64,000 nucleotides of DNA from Dactylonectria macrodidyma (Eukaryota; Ascomycota; Sordariomycetes; Hypocreales; Nectriaceae). Numbering within the stretch: position 1 is the stretch's first letter; every line of letters begins with the position of its first letter. Made by a program: the position numbers and the translations under genes. The DNA lies in NCBI GenBank assembly GCA_020744425.1, contig JAGMUV010000009.1, positions 1,116,001 through 1,180,000 on the forward strand. Reading direction: 5' to 3'. This document shows positions 1 through 11,014 of this stretch, one piece after another. A model generated the notes under the pieces. The model was not told where the DNA came from. It saw only the letters and a list, made by a program, of their open reading frames with translations, and did not search any database.

Positions 1-1670
1 GGCGATGGGTGTTAGTCTATGCTACCCTATGTGTTGATGGAGAGCCTTACACGCGAAGTGTACGTCGCCTTGTATTCCTTCATCTTGCCAGTGAAGCTAC
101 ACTGGAGGAACTTGAGGTAAGGGTAGAACTCTGTGCAGGTATGAGTATCATGAGCATAAGTTGAAGGGTTGCATGTAACGTACCAAGGGCGTTGTTAATA
201 AGAGGAGTTCCAGTCACAGCCCAACGGTACAAAGATTGGAGTCCACAGCAAGCAGTGAACCCTGTTCACCTTAGCGTATGATAGCGGTATGGAAATGGAG
301 ACTTACTGGCACCGAGTTTGTTTTTGATCATATGGGCCTCGTCGATTATCACCCTGTGCCACTTCACTTGAAAGAGCATACCAGATTCAGACCTCGTTTG
401 CTGTTCGAATGACTCTGTATCATCCTTGAATGCCTTCTTCAATTCTCTGAACCTCTTCTTTCCGACGTATTGCCTGGCAACCTCCGTGACTGTTGTGATA
501 CTGATTTTTGTTAGCGCTTCTTAATCAACAAGACTGTTGGAAAACTTACATGATGTGGTATCTCGGACCTCTGATCCCTTTGAGTTCAGCTGGCTTGGTG
601 TAGATAATGGCACGTAGACTCTCTTTGCAATGAGTCTCAATCTGTCTCATCCATTGCTCAGCCATGTCTTTACTTGGCACGATGATCAGAGTTGTCTTGA
701 TGGAATCCTCCTTCATCTCCTTTGTTGGTTTATTGCCCACAATGGTACACAGGCTGATGAGGGTCTTCCCGAGGCCCATTTCATCTGCCAAAATGCCACC
801 ATACGCGTATTCATCTGACCGCTCCCTCTTCACCATCCACCACGAGGCTGGTAGCTGGAACGGATAGAGTGGGGTGAGCATCCCGCTCAGGAGCCAACCT
901 TCACCACGTGCTTTGACCTGCCGGACTCCAAAGCCCTCTATAGCTTCTTCCAGATCTTCTTTCTGTGTGTCTGTATGCCTGGTATCGACTCCTGCAGGAA
1001 TGTTCTTTCGTAGTTGAGCCATCTGTGTCCGATGAGTTCCCGCCTCATAGGTTGGCATCGTAGAAGACCTTGGGTTGGTACCATGGGCGGCCTTTCGTGA
1101 TTTTCGTGATTTGTTGGTTGGCTTTCGCTTTCGTTTTTTACTTGAGCTTTTGGTCTTGGGGGGGCCTGGGTTATCTCGTCGAGTATTCTTTGGGATTCTC
1201 GATGCACTCTTCTTTGCCGACGACTTCATCTTAGCTCTCGAATTTGCCGATGTATCACAACCCGAAGCTTGTTCATCATCCCCAGAGTCTTGAGACTCGA
1301 TATCGGATTCGGATTCGAACTCCGACTGGTTTGGATCAGAGGCCTCAGATGAGTCGTAATCGGTGTCATCAAGATCATCCTCAAGGTCTGAACAAGTTCC
1401 ATCGGAGTCCTCCGAAAGGTTCGCGCTGGGGTGAGTCGTGGGCACTGATGGATTTTTGGAATGGTCCTTAGGATGGAAGGTACTTGTCAAAGCAGCGGTG
1501 ATGATATTCTCTTGCTCTTGCTTCACGATGGGAGATAGCGTGGCAATAACTTTGGTTGACCCATCTGGTTCTGTCTTAACCACCGAGTTTAGGGTAAGGA
1601 GGTGGCCTTGTCCACTCCCACTAGGAACCGGAGAGTGTGGCTCCATGCTTTGTGGAGGAGTCACATCCAT
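1..1670 (-). CDS. SNF2-family helicase/ATPase (Rad5/Rad16/HLTF-like), N-terminal part, runs off the left edge
   Basis: The start is the ATG at 1670-1668. Exons read 1670-550, 500-307, 261-184 and 130-51, and a further intron begins at 50 and continues past the window edge. Residues 1 to about 230 are an acidic and Lys-rich disordered tail. The ATPase lobe follows with motif I (DEMGLGKT), motif II in exon 2 (VIIDEAHMIKNKLGA) and motif III in exon 3 (WAVTGTPLINN). The DEAH box with this spacing fits the Rad5/Rad16/HLTF branch, whose members act in DNA repair or chromatin remodelling. The second lobe, and any RING insert that would separate Rad5/Rad16 from other members, lie outside the window. 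The tail carries two sumoylation-like sites (VKTEPD, VKQEQE). Family assignment is firm; the exact orthologue is not. Confidence 0.88.
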
Positions 1671-1685
1671 CTCGAAATGGATGGC

Positions 1686-1743
1686 CTAAAAGAGAGTTAG
1701 CAAAGAATAGAGGTAGACTGGGAGGAGAAGGAAGCATAAGTAC
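1686..1743 (-). other. Probable 5'UTR intron of the SNF2 gene
   Basis: Read on the minus strand, a GTACTT donor is followed 58 nt later by a branch-like GCTAAC and a TTTTAG acceptor, 15 nt before the SNF2 start codon. The frame that would join the upstream exon to the coding frame ends in TAG at the splice site, so the upstream exon is taken as untranslated. Confidence 0.5.
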
Positions 1744-2677
1744 CTAGCCAGAGAAGGTGCAAAATGCCAGTATCAAGATGGCATGCCGGGAGATGGAAGA
1801 TCGAAGAGAGAAAGAGGGACGAAGAATGAAGGTGTTCTTCGAAATCGAGACCGTAAGAATGAATAGCAGAAGATAAAGGCAGTGTCCGTTGAGCAAGTTG
1901 GAAGACCACAGAATGGAGAACCACTTGGCCTAGTGCGACTTGCGATACTGAATTCTGGATGAGGAATTGAAGTCGGAGTTACTGCCGAGGCCTGCGTGAA
2001 GAAGGCACTGGGGGATGGGGTGCTTGAAGGCGAGGAGGTGGATGATGACAAGGCGTGATGTAAGAAGTAAGATGCGAGAAGATATTAAAAAAGTAATGGT
2101 GTTGGAAGGGGAAGAATGGAGTAGGATCGGAGGATAGGTAGAGGTGTAGGAATCCAAATGATTGAAGAGGAAGAAGTGTGTTGTGTGAGGAGAGTTAGAA
2201 GATAGAGAGTTGTGAGGAAGGAAGACGTGAAAGAGATGAAAGAGGCCGATGAGATGGAAGAGTAGGATGCGTGTTGTGTAAGAGAAGTAGCGTATTGAGG
2301 CAGGGCACAGGTAAAACATTGCAATGCTAGACGTGAGCTGTGAATCATGGTGCCTGCAGGTTTGCATGCATCTATCTGTGTACGCCCGAACTCATTAAGA
2401 CAGGACTGCGAAAAATAAGTAGTCTGACAAGTTGAATGGAGTTTCTCCCACCACGCGCAAGAGACAACCGGCAATTCTTTACTTCTCAAGCATTCACGGA
2501 TAAGACGACGGGAGATATTGCTTCAAAAAACCACAGTCCTCAATGTTAATGTCATAAGATCTAAACAAGCAAAACAAAATAGGTATCATCCATGCATCCG
2601 TTCAAGCCGCATCAACCTCTATACACCTCCTCAGTCCATCTCCATCACAAAGTCGCAGACGCATCCCCCGTCGCCTC
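1744..2677. other. Intergenic: upstream region of the SNF2 gene
   Basis: On the minus strand this is strongly pyrimidine-rich, with long TCTTCC-type runs around 2040-2330, as is common in fungal leaders and promoters. The open frames it contains are low-complexity Ser/Leu/Phe strings with no recognisable domain, so no gene is called. Confidence 0.6.
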
Positions 2678-2947
2678 CTAACAGCCGCCGCCGCCGCCGC
2701 CGCCACCATCACCGCAGCCTCCTCCACCTCCACCTCCATCGCCTCCATGGTGTCCTCCGTGGTGGCCTCCGCTAAAACCCCAGCCTGAGTGATGATGGTG
2801 ATGGCCGGCGCTTGCGCCAGCCGCGTACGATCCGTAGTATGGTTGGCTGGCAGAGTGTCTGCCCGGCTTCGACTTGACTGGTCGGGCATTGTAGTCGTAG
2901 ATATCCGCATTGCGGTACTTCTTTCGTCGAGAGAAAGGGAGGCACAT
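2678..2947 (-). CDS. Small Gly/His/Cys-rich protein, 89 aa, function unknown
   Basis: The single exon starts at the ATG at 2947 and ends with TAG at 2680-2678. Residues 1-10 (MCLPFSRRKK) place a cysteine at position 2 before a basic cluster, an arrangement often linked to S-acylation and inner-membrane association. The middle has Tyr/Ser residues, a five-His run and two GGHHGG-type blocks. The last third is almost pure glycine with cysteines and ends in Cys as the last residue. Small fungal proteins with a basic cysteine start and a His/Gly/Cys tail are common but uncharacterised, and metal binding is only a guess. The poly-Gly codons form a short GCC/GGC triplet repeat at about 2691-2705. 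The gene sits tail-first toward the SNF2 leader and has its own upstream region to the right. Confidence 0.6.
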   Translation of the reverse strand: MCLPFSRRKKYRNADIYDYNARPVKSKPGRHSASQPYYGSYAAGASAGHHHHHSGWGFSGGHHGGHHGGDGGGGGGGCGDGGGGGGGGC

Positions 2948-5900
2948 GCTGGTGGGGAGTGTGGTTTCTGAATTGTTCTTGACGTGGTGGCACTGGGCCT
3001 TTGCAAGTCTGTCCGTATTCCGCCCTTTTTCGCCTTGAGTTATTCAAGTCTAAGTGCGATGTTCGGCGAAGTTGAAATGGCGTTGGGCTTGAATCGTTTT
3101 TGAACTTGTGGTGTTGCAGGGACGACTCTCAAGAGGAGGTTGATTGAGTGAAGATGAAGAGTTAAGAACCAAGAACTGAGGCAGCTGCCGCCTCTATATA
3201 TCCCACCAATGTCAGGTACGACGGCGGAGTTACTAGGTCTTGTCAGCACCACGCTCCTTCAACTTCAATTGTCAGCCTACTACATCAGTCACACGTCATA
3301 CGCTGAGGTCCAGAGTCGCCCGGATCATGAGCTGCGTCGGCAACATTGGTCATTCTAGAAGGCTTCTAGTGCGGATAGGCACCGGATCGCGGCTGTGAGA
3401 TGGGGGGATGATGTGCACTGCCTCGTCTTGGACGGTCGATCAAACCGCTTGACACTGCCTCGCCAAGCACAGCCCTTGATCGCCCTAGGCTTCAATCAGC
3501 TGCGATTGCGCGAAGCTAAGTGGCGAATTTTTTATTGAATCTCGATTTGACCAATTCCACGTCGATTCCTCCCATTAAGAGTCGTACGAATATTCGGAAC
3601 GGTTACTCGAGGATGGTGAGGTTGGGATTTTGCCCAAACAGGAAATAAGGACGATGATGTTGGTGACGCAGGTAGCGTTGCCCCTCAGCCGTGGTGGGCT
3701 CAGGCTTTGGGGCGCAAGGCAGCCATCGGAAATGCGAGCGAAACGATGCGATTAATTTTGCTCAGCCGCGAGTGGTATTTTTGGTTTCTCTCGATGATTC
3801 GATGACTGTGACGAAAGGGTTTTCTTTTCTAGGCAGACAGCCGTCCTTATGTCTGTCTCCCTCGATGTGCGTTGCCGCTAGGCGTACTTTTCGCAAAGTC
3901 CGAAGCCATCTGCGCTCCACGTGTTGTCACTCGGACCGACAGCCTACAGCCTACAGGTGAGATGGTGACACTGGCACGACTTGTCAGCTACCATGCTGTG
4001 CACAAGGACCGATCTGGGGCGCATAGTGTCGGAGATACTATGCAAGGAGCTCGTTCAGGGCCGAATTTGAGATGAACCCTACATGATGGCTCCCTCCGGC
4101 GACGAGGATTAGCCATGTTCAGTCAGCGAGAGGTTGATTGGGAGATTCGAGGCGGTCACGTCAACAATAGCGAATGAGCAACTGTCAAGGCAGCCTAGTA
4201 CGCTTCGTCGGATCGTGCAAAGCCTAAAGGCGGAAGCCAGGAATGACAGCCAAGCTATGAGGATTTCCGACCTATGGCAGCAGAACGCGAAAGGCAGGCT
4301 CGCCCAAAAGGGAGTCAAGGTTTGAGACCATGAAAAGCCAAGTCTCGCCAGCCGTCCATTTTGGTAATGGGCGCCGCCTCTGCAGTGACCGCAAGCCAGT
4401 CCGGTCAACTCTGTGCAACCGAGACAGGCAAAATGACGGGTTTTGGGTTCGTTCGGTTCAACTGGCCTAGCAGAACAGGTGGGAAGCGGCCGCAAGGCGT
4501 CGGAGATCAGCTCATCAGCCCATAGACTCGGCCAACGTTTAAATAGGCTCGCGGAGGTGGGTGCGCCTCCGAGACCAAAGCTGCGGAATGGAGGTTATCT
4601 CGGACGAAAGATGGGCCATCGACGCAAGGCGGCGTGAATACCATGTTTGCTTTGTATTGATGCATTGATGTGGTTGCAACCTGCAGCTGAGGTCTCACAT
4701 GCTGCGACTAAACTACCAGACTATTGGGTCTAGTGTAGTTTGGATGTTTGCATTGTAACTTTTGCATGTTAGCTGCTTGGTCATGTTGAATGGGAGGGGA
4801 TGTGAACCTTGGTTAATAAGTGACGGGGAGACCTCTGAATGCTGTACTCCGTACCCCCGCCGTGTTCTGCCATGTTGTCTGATTAATGCAGGAAGAGGCG
4901 GTGGCTTTCGGCACTCGGTGACGCCACGGATATCACCTAGACGGCTTGACGGCCTAGACCATGTTGCAAGTGGTGTCGGATCGGATGGTGAATACATATG
5001 GAACTATTGACGCCTGATGACATCTAGATCAGAGCAATAACAGCAATGCAAACTGTCTGCTCTCGTTTGGAAATTTGCAGGTCCATTCGCTTCGTGACAT
5101 CGCCTCCCTTTCGAATAGAAGCAAACCCTCCTGATCTCCATGATGGGGGCTGTTGTTTGGATGCAAACGATCCCCGTAAAACATCCCCACAGGCCGTTCC
5201 AGCCAAACGCGATGTGAGCACTTGATGGGCCCTCACCCTTGCCATCTCTCCAGAGACCCCGCCCCATCTGTGCTCAGCGGATCTCGGAGAGCGTTTCTTG
5301 GCGGGCCTTATTGGGCGGCAGGGCGATCATATCTCCAACATCCCCACTGCATCTCCACCATGGACTCGAGATCTTGAACCCCCAGACAGCAACGGAGGCC
5401 CCCCAGCACGCGCGTGATGAGAGGCCAAGACCGTGCATCCTCTGCTTTTCATCAGTCGGTTTGCTCGGCTGGCGTTGCTCTTGCTGCGTTGCTGGCGTGT
5501 CCAGAACGCCATACGTAGCGACCATGGGAGCCCGCTTCTCGCGCCAGAGACTCCCGTGGAGATCTGCGTCGGCTAGCCACCAGATCGAGTCACAATGCCA
5601 ATGGAGCTTTGCGTTGATGGACCCGCTCCTCTGAACCATGCGGTGTCGCGACTCCTTTCGCCCAGGCATGTCTCTGCGGGTCAGGTCAGTAGGGTTGAGG
5701 GCTGTCTCGGTGTACCGCCATCTTGCATTGTCCCCGCGTCGAGTGTCGTCCGTTCACACTTTCTCCTTGCTGCTGGTTGCTCGTTATCGTTGCTCGTTGC
5801 CCGCTGTTTGCTGCCCGTTGTTTGCTGCCATTGAGCCATTTCTCGCTTTCTGTTGCGCTATCTCTTTCTCACATTGCCACGCCTCCTACCGACCCAAGGC

Positions 5901-6643
5901 CTGCCTCGTGGATATCTGGAATGGGGTAATTTGCGGTCTGGGATTCACTTCACAATCGTGGTGCAGAACGCAGGACGCAGAGCCATTGCGATTGCCATCG
6001 CGATCGCCACCGAGTGCTACCCGCGATTTCTTACACTTTATCTCTTGACCTCTCCTCCCTCCGTTTAATAATCAACCCTCACACCTAAACTCAGAGCCTC
6101 GAGTGAGCTGAGGGCCTGGGGGTTCTTCATCTTGAAGGTGCTGGTGCGGCAAACTAACCTCACACCTTGCCGATCCCGGAACGAACTCGGAGCCGCGTGG
6201 CGACGACAAGGCAGGAACGGAAAACAAAGTCAAATTCCTCCTTCATCCTCACGCTGCCTTCTGCCGCTGCCCTCTTCCGCGTTCCTTGACCTTTCGCTCT
6301 CGACGGAAGTCGCCTCACCTTCTCCCGCTTTTACTTTCTTACCGCTTCGAGGCCCCTCGACTAAACCATCCCTTGACATCTACGTGTCACGCCCACCAGC
6401 GCATTGTCACCGGCTTTCTCTATTCCTCGACTCAATCGCGATCAAGATGCTGCAATTAGGTGTATACAGGATTCGATCCCGCTGCGACTGAAACGAGGCC
6501 AATACAGAAGATACAGCGCCAACCTGTCGCATTTCACAAACAGTCGGCCGGTAGACACCGACGACCTTTCGACATATACAATTGCGAAATTCTCTCACAC
6601 TACGCAGGCCCTCTAAGAGGTTGCAAAATCCGACGAACACAGC
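2948..6643. other. 3.7-kb intergenic region upstream of the GPCR gene and the small Gly/His protein
   Basis: No convincing gene is visible. Frames of 60-136 codons occur on both strands (for example 4109-4495 minus, and 5239-5634 plus overlapping 5274-5669 minus) but have no domain, conserved pattern or plausible splice structure. From about 5,700 the plus strand becomes CT-rich with imperfect repeats of a TTGCTG/GTTGCTCG type (5768-5832) and a GCGATTGCC/ATCGCGATCGCC stretch (5986-6012). The last kilobase is probably promoter plus a long GPCR leader, since several upstream ATGs with short frames lie there. Confidence 0.5.
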
Positions 6644-8414
6644 ATGTCCTCTAAGCTACCCTCCGACTGGCTCTCGCTAGGGTCACTCAAGTGGATTGGG
6701 TACAGCTCAACTCACGATACGCGGAGCAACGAGAAACTGCCCGTGCTATCCTATGACCAGACACATTCACTCCATATAGCCTCCGTGGTCAGTGCATCTC
6801 TTAGCATTTTAGCAGGACTGGTTGCCATGATCTGGTTCGTTCGTATGAAGCGAAGTTTCCGCCATGAGTGAGTACTCCCGGCACCATCCAGGCTAGCGCG
6901 GGTGCTAACGCAACCGCAGCCTCGTTATGATACTCATAGGAAGTGACATGTTCAAGGCGACCTGGTTTCTTCTGTTTCCGACTGTCGAATTGATTCAGGG
7001 AAAGGTCAATTCGGACTCCATATTTTGCAACGTCAGCGGATTCTTCCTCGTGTTGAGCATGAACGCTTCCGACCTGGTTGTCGCCCTCATCACCCTTCAC
7101 ACTGCCCTCTACATTTTCCGCGGCGACCAGGGTTTGTACCCGTTTCGAAAGTATGCCTATCCGGTCATCTTAATTTTCCCGACACTCTTGGCCTCGATGG
7201 CCTTCCTCAACAAGATCGCATACATCAACACAGGCCAGTTTTGCTGGCTTCCGGTCAATCCCATGTGGACGAGACTTTTGCTGAGCTGGGTTCCACGATA
7301 CGTCATCTTCGCCGCCATCGTCGGCCTTAGCCTTACCATCTACATATACGTCCGGGTTGTGATGAAAGGGTTCGAGACAGGCAAGGACGACCAACAGGGT
7401 CAACCGGCTCATGGCGAGAACCTGAGCGTGCCCTCAAGGACTACTACTTCGATAACCACGCCGACAATACCATACGCTGTCAATAATACTCAAACCACCA
7501 CGTCCTCGCGCCGAAACTCAGGAGACGACCGCATCCGACACTACTCCTCATCGACAATAAGTACTCTTCATGTGGACGCTAGGTACTATATATCGAAGCT
7601 CGCACGATGGTCTTATCAGTCCACAAAGTCAAAAAGCGCTCAGACTGACATCGACGAGTCCTTGCCGACACACCAGGGAAGGCTGGGCTCGGACCCGGAC
7701 ACCCGTTCTATGACTGTGGTCCAAGAGGTAACATTGCCTTCCGGCGCTCACACGAGGGGTTTATCTCTATCACCGACATTCTCAAAGGCTCCAATGTCCC
7801 TCATGCAGCATAACGACACTTTGGGTGTAATTGAGGCTCGCTCCGCATCTAATGCAACCGCGCTTGGATCTCGTACATCTTCACAACCTCACACATTCGC
7901 AGTACTTAGCCTGGGCACTTCTAGTAGAGGCTCAGACTCAGAAAACCCTATTCTCGAAGAGCCTACGCTTGATACTACGGGCATGGTCAAGACACGAGAG
8001 ACGATTCGCAAACAACTTCGACTCGTCCTCATCTACCCTTTTGCCTACATTGTGGTTTGGGTCGTGCCTTTCATCGTCCATCTCACTAACTATGATAAAG
8101 GAGCGCCATTCCCCATGAGGGTGGTCAGCATTAGTTGCCTGTGCCTACATGGGTTCGTCGATGCTCTCATATTTTCACTGAAAGAGAAGCCTTGGCTGCA
8201 GATCCGGCGGCGCAGACGTAGATTGCTTAGCCGGTGCTGGATTGGGAGAGAAAATAGCGACGGGATGCATACGAACGCAGGACGAACTAGGGAAGAGATG
8301 CTGATTGATGGGCGACTTGCGAAAGAACGCCGTGACAGAGAAATGGCAGACAGAGAGCAAGAACTGCAACCGAGCCGCAACAGACCAGCAGAATGGTGGG
8401 ACCAAGATGAGTAG
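6644..8414 (+). CDS. G protein-coupled receptor, Git3/Gpr1 (glucose/cAMP-pathway) type
   Basis: Exons 6644-6867 and 6920-8414 flank a 52-nt intron with a GCTAAC branch point, giving 572 residues. Splicing joins RSFRH to DLVMILIGSD without a break. TM1 is in exon 1. TM2-TM5 follow, with the SMNASD stretch and the WVPRYVIF segment of TM5 typical of the Git3 receptor domain. A long Ser/Thr-rich third cytoplasmic loop (about residues 230-440) comes next, then a Git3 C-terminal domain (RKQLRLVLIYPFAYIVVW) with the last two TM helices and a basic tail. Git3/Gpr1 receptors couple nutrient sensing at the plasma membrane to the G-alpha/cAMP-PKA pathway. The ligand cannot be read from sequence. Filamentous fungi carry several paralogues (GprC/D/E-like, GPR-4-like) and I do not assign one. 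Confidence 0.88.
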
Positions 8415-9009
8415 ATGGGGGGAAGACACAATCACGAGGCAGGCCCGGCATGGAAGGCAGCACGGGCATGGGCAGAGACGCACTGTACAACACTATGGAT
8501 CGCTATATTGAACGGAAGGTTACGGTATGATACCCAAGGACATATATGAGGCTTGGAGGAGATTTATTGGCATGAGGAGGTTTGTATTGATCGGCGTTGC
8601 TACAATGGACAGGATGGGACTAGTCAACGATGGCACTCGGAGTCGCGAAGGCGGGTGCAAATGTAACAGAAGAAAATCAAGGTTAAATGATGCCATGGCA
8701 GAAATTCATGTGGACTTCGATTTGATCGAAGCTGGGTCGTATGACACATCTATATCCAGGCCAGGTACTCTGTGAGTGCAAATAGATCCAAGTTTTATGG
8801 GTGTACGTCCAACACATACTGGCAAGGCACACAAGTCCGTACCGGTCGGTATCTTGGTGCAACAATTCTTAACCCGTGTACGGACGCGAATGTCTCTGTT
8901 GCAATTGGGCGTTATGCGGTCCCCTTCGTGGTGTGTGAGGTGGCGGTGGTGGTGGAGTTGTGTCATGGAGGCCAAGGCCCAAGAGTGCCCTCTCATGCAA
9001 ACTCCCCCT
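8415..9009. other. Convergent intergenic region between the GPCR and amidotransferase genes
   Basis: About 0.6 kb between two converging stop codons. Only 3' untranslated regions are expected here, and no further gene or repeat is visible. Confidence 0.6.
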
Positions 9010-10124
9010 TCAGCCCTCTCTCATAAACTTGAGAAAGGCCCTGGCGATGGCGACACCGTCGTGAGGGGCGGGGGTGCGCTTCATACCGTCGTCGTACATG
9101 TCGTCGGAGAAGATGCCGGCGGCATGGCGGTTGAAGAGGATCTCGGTCATAATCTCGGCGTTGAACTCGGGGTGGCCCTGGACGGTGATGTAGGAGCCCG
9201 GGCGGTACATGGCCTGAACGGAGCAGGCGGCGTTGGAGCCCAGTGGAATAGCGTCTGCAGGGAAGTCGAAGAGGATGTCGCGGTGCATCTGATGGATGCG
9301 CTAGAGAGGCATGTGAGCATGGTCCCATGTATGTAGGTGACGTTTCATGGACTGTATGTAGGGAACCCTGCAGGTTAATGAGTGCGTATGGTGGGTGGGA
9401 CAAGATACTACAGTGAGTGTGCTGTCGGAGCTACGGCAGCAACGGCAAAGGGCGGCGATAGCAATTGGCAGGGCAGAAGCGGGATCCGACATCAAGGGCC
9501 AAGCATCAAACGTACCATCTTGTCCATCTCAAAGATTTCCTTGCCCTTGGGCGTCAGGTTGACGTCGGTCACGGCCACCTCCCAGCCCTTGTCGCTCTTC
9601 CCCAGCTGGGCGCCGACGGCACGGCCGATGATCTGGTGGCCGAAGCAGATGCCGACGGTCTTCACCCGGCCGCTGTTAACGGCACGGCGGGCAAAGTCGA
9701 CGAGGTTGATGATCCACGGGTCGTTGTCAAAGGAGGTGTGGCGGGAGCCCGTGATGAGAACGGCGTCGATATCGTCGAGCACCGGATATGACTGAGATTC
9801 GTTTACGACGTCGTAGCTGGTGATGGACACGAGCTCTTTCAGCTCGCGCGGGGGGCTGAGCGACTGTGCCGCGGCCTCGAGCAGCGCCGTGAAGACGCCC
9901 GTGTAGCCGCCGTATCGGGCACGCGTCTGCGGCTGCGGCGTGTCGGCCTCGAGGATGGCGAGCCGGAGCGGCGGCGGAGAGGCCATTGTGGAGGACGGGC
10001 CGGGACCGGTTTCGGTGGCGGGTTGGTGGTTAAGGAACGGCGGAGGAGGAGCGAAGTGCCAGTACAGCAGACCGGCTGAGGCAAGGATGGCGAGGAGGAA
10101 GAGTTGCTTGCGAACGGGATGCAT
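9010..10124 (-). CDS. Class I glutamine amidotransferase-like protein with N-terminal membrane anchor
   Basis: Exons 10124-9516 and 9300-9010 encode 299 residues; the 215-nt intron joins FEMDKM to RIHQMHRDIL. Residues 7-24 (QLFLLAILASAGLLYWHF) form one hydrophobic segment followed by a Pro-rich linker, which predicts a signal anchor. The GATase1-type fold starts near residue 53 (LRLAILEADTPQPQ). The nucleophile elbow GICFGHQ holds Cys160, and QGHPEF supplies His246 and Glu248, so the triad is intact. Fungal relatives are stand-alone amidotransferase-like proteins, often annotated GMP synthase-like, whose substrates are mostly unknown. A second ATG (Met47, 9986-9984) would give a soluble form beginning where most family members start, so the anchor could be a real extension or an over-called start. 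Confidence 0.85.
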
Positions 10125-11014
10125 CGATATCGTGGGTCAATTGGGTCCGTCCGGGTCCATTGGGTCCGAGTCTTTCTTGTTCATTACCTATCACGTAGCC
10201 GGCCAGCCAACACATGCAGACGCCCACTATCAAGGGTCCTGCAGAGTGAGACGGGGGTTGACAAGCTACGTACCGAATCCCGATAGCGGGGACCCAAGGA
10301 GGCGGCTGACACAAGTACTTCGTAGAATCGAGAAACCAGGACGTGAGGTAGAATTGCGTCGGACAAGGCGAGATTGATGTGAGTGAGAGTGAGAGTTGGC
10401 AGCTTGCGGCAAAGCTCGTGACATGCTCCCCAGCTAGTGACAGGCCGCACCAACATGAACCTGTTTGAGCCAAGACCCTGATAGACGCTGCGCTGCAAAG
10501 CAACACCGAACCGAAACCCCCCGCGGCGATCACACGAGCCAAAAAAAACCCAAGCCACACAGAACAAAGCGGGATGGATGATATGACGGATGGGCGGCAC
10601 ACGATCAAAGCCAATTGGGCACCGCCTGTTTCTCATCCCATTCCGAGGGCCGTATCTCCGGGTCCTACTTTTCATTGTTGGTGGCGTACTTGACTGACGA
10701 GTCTAGAGGGCATCCAAGTTGAACTACGCCTGGAGTTACAAGGGAGGGCAGAGAGGTGGGCATCGAAAAAAACACACAGACGGGCATTTTAGAACGCGCC
10801 AACTACTGCGGATGATGCTGGATTTGGACAAAACTTGTTTTTTCTTCGTGTTCTATTTCTCTTTTGATTTCCGTATCTCCTTCTCTTCCGTCTCTCTACT
10901 TCCTTCCTTTGCTGGAACCCCTTGTCTTCTCCCCCTTCCTCGTTCTTTGGGTTGTTTGTCTTTCAACACCATCAAACATCATCATCATTACAACTCGTCC
11001 TCGTTCAAAATACA
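10125..11014. other. Divergent promoter region between the amidotransferase and PPX1-like genes
   Basis: 0.89 kb between two divergent start codons. The 150 bases before the PPX1-like ATG are a dense CT-rich leader (about 10836-10975). No other gene is supported. Confidence 0.6.

Noticed and set aside
27..50. A possible 24-nt intron at the left end of the SNF2 gene
   Set aside because: Too short for a fungal intron; a CTAAC branch site further left suggests the real acceptor lies beyond the window.
5239..5669. Two overlapping 131-codon frames on opposite strands
   Set aside because: No domain, no splice support, and mutual overlap; best explained by GC-rich non-coding sequence.
6467..6490. 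GATTCGATCCC, resembling a tRNA B box
   Set aside because: The flanks do not form a T stem or acceptor stem, and no A box lies at the right distance.
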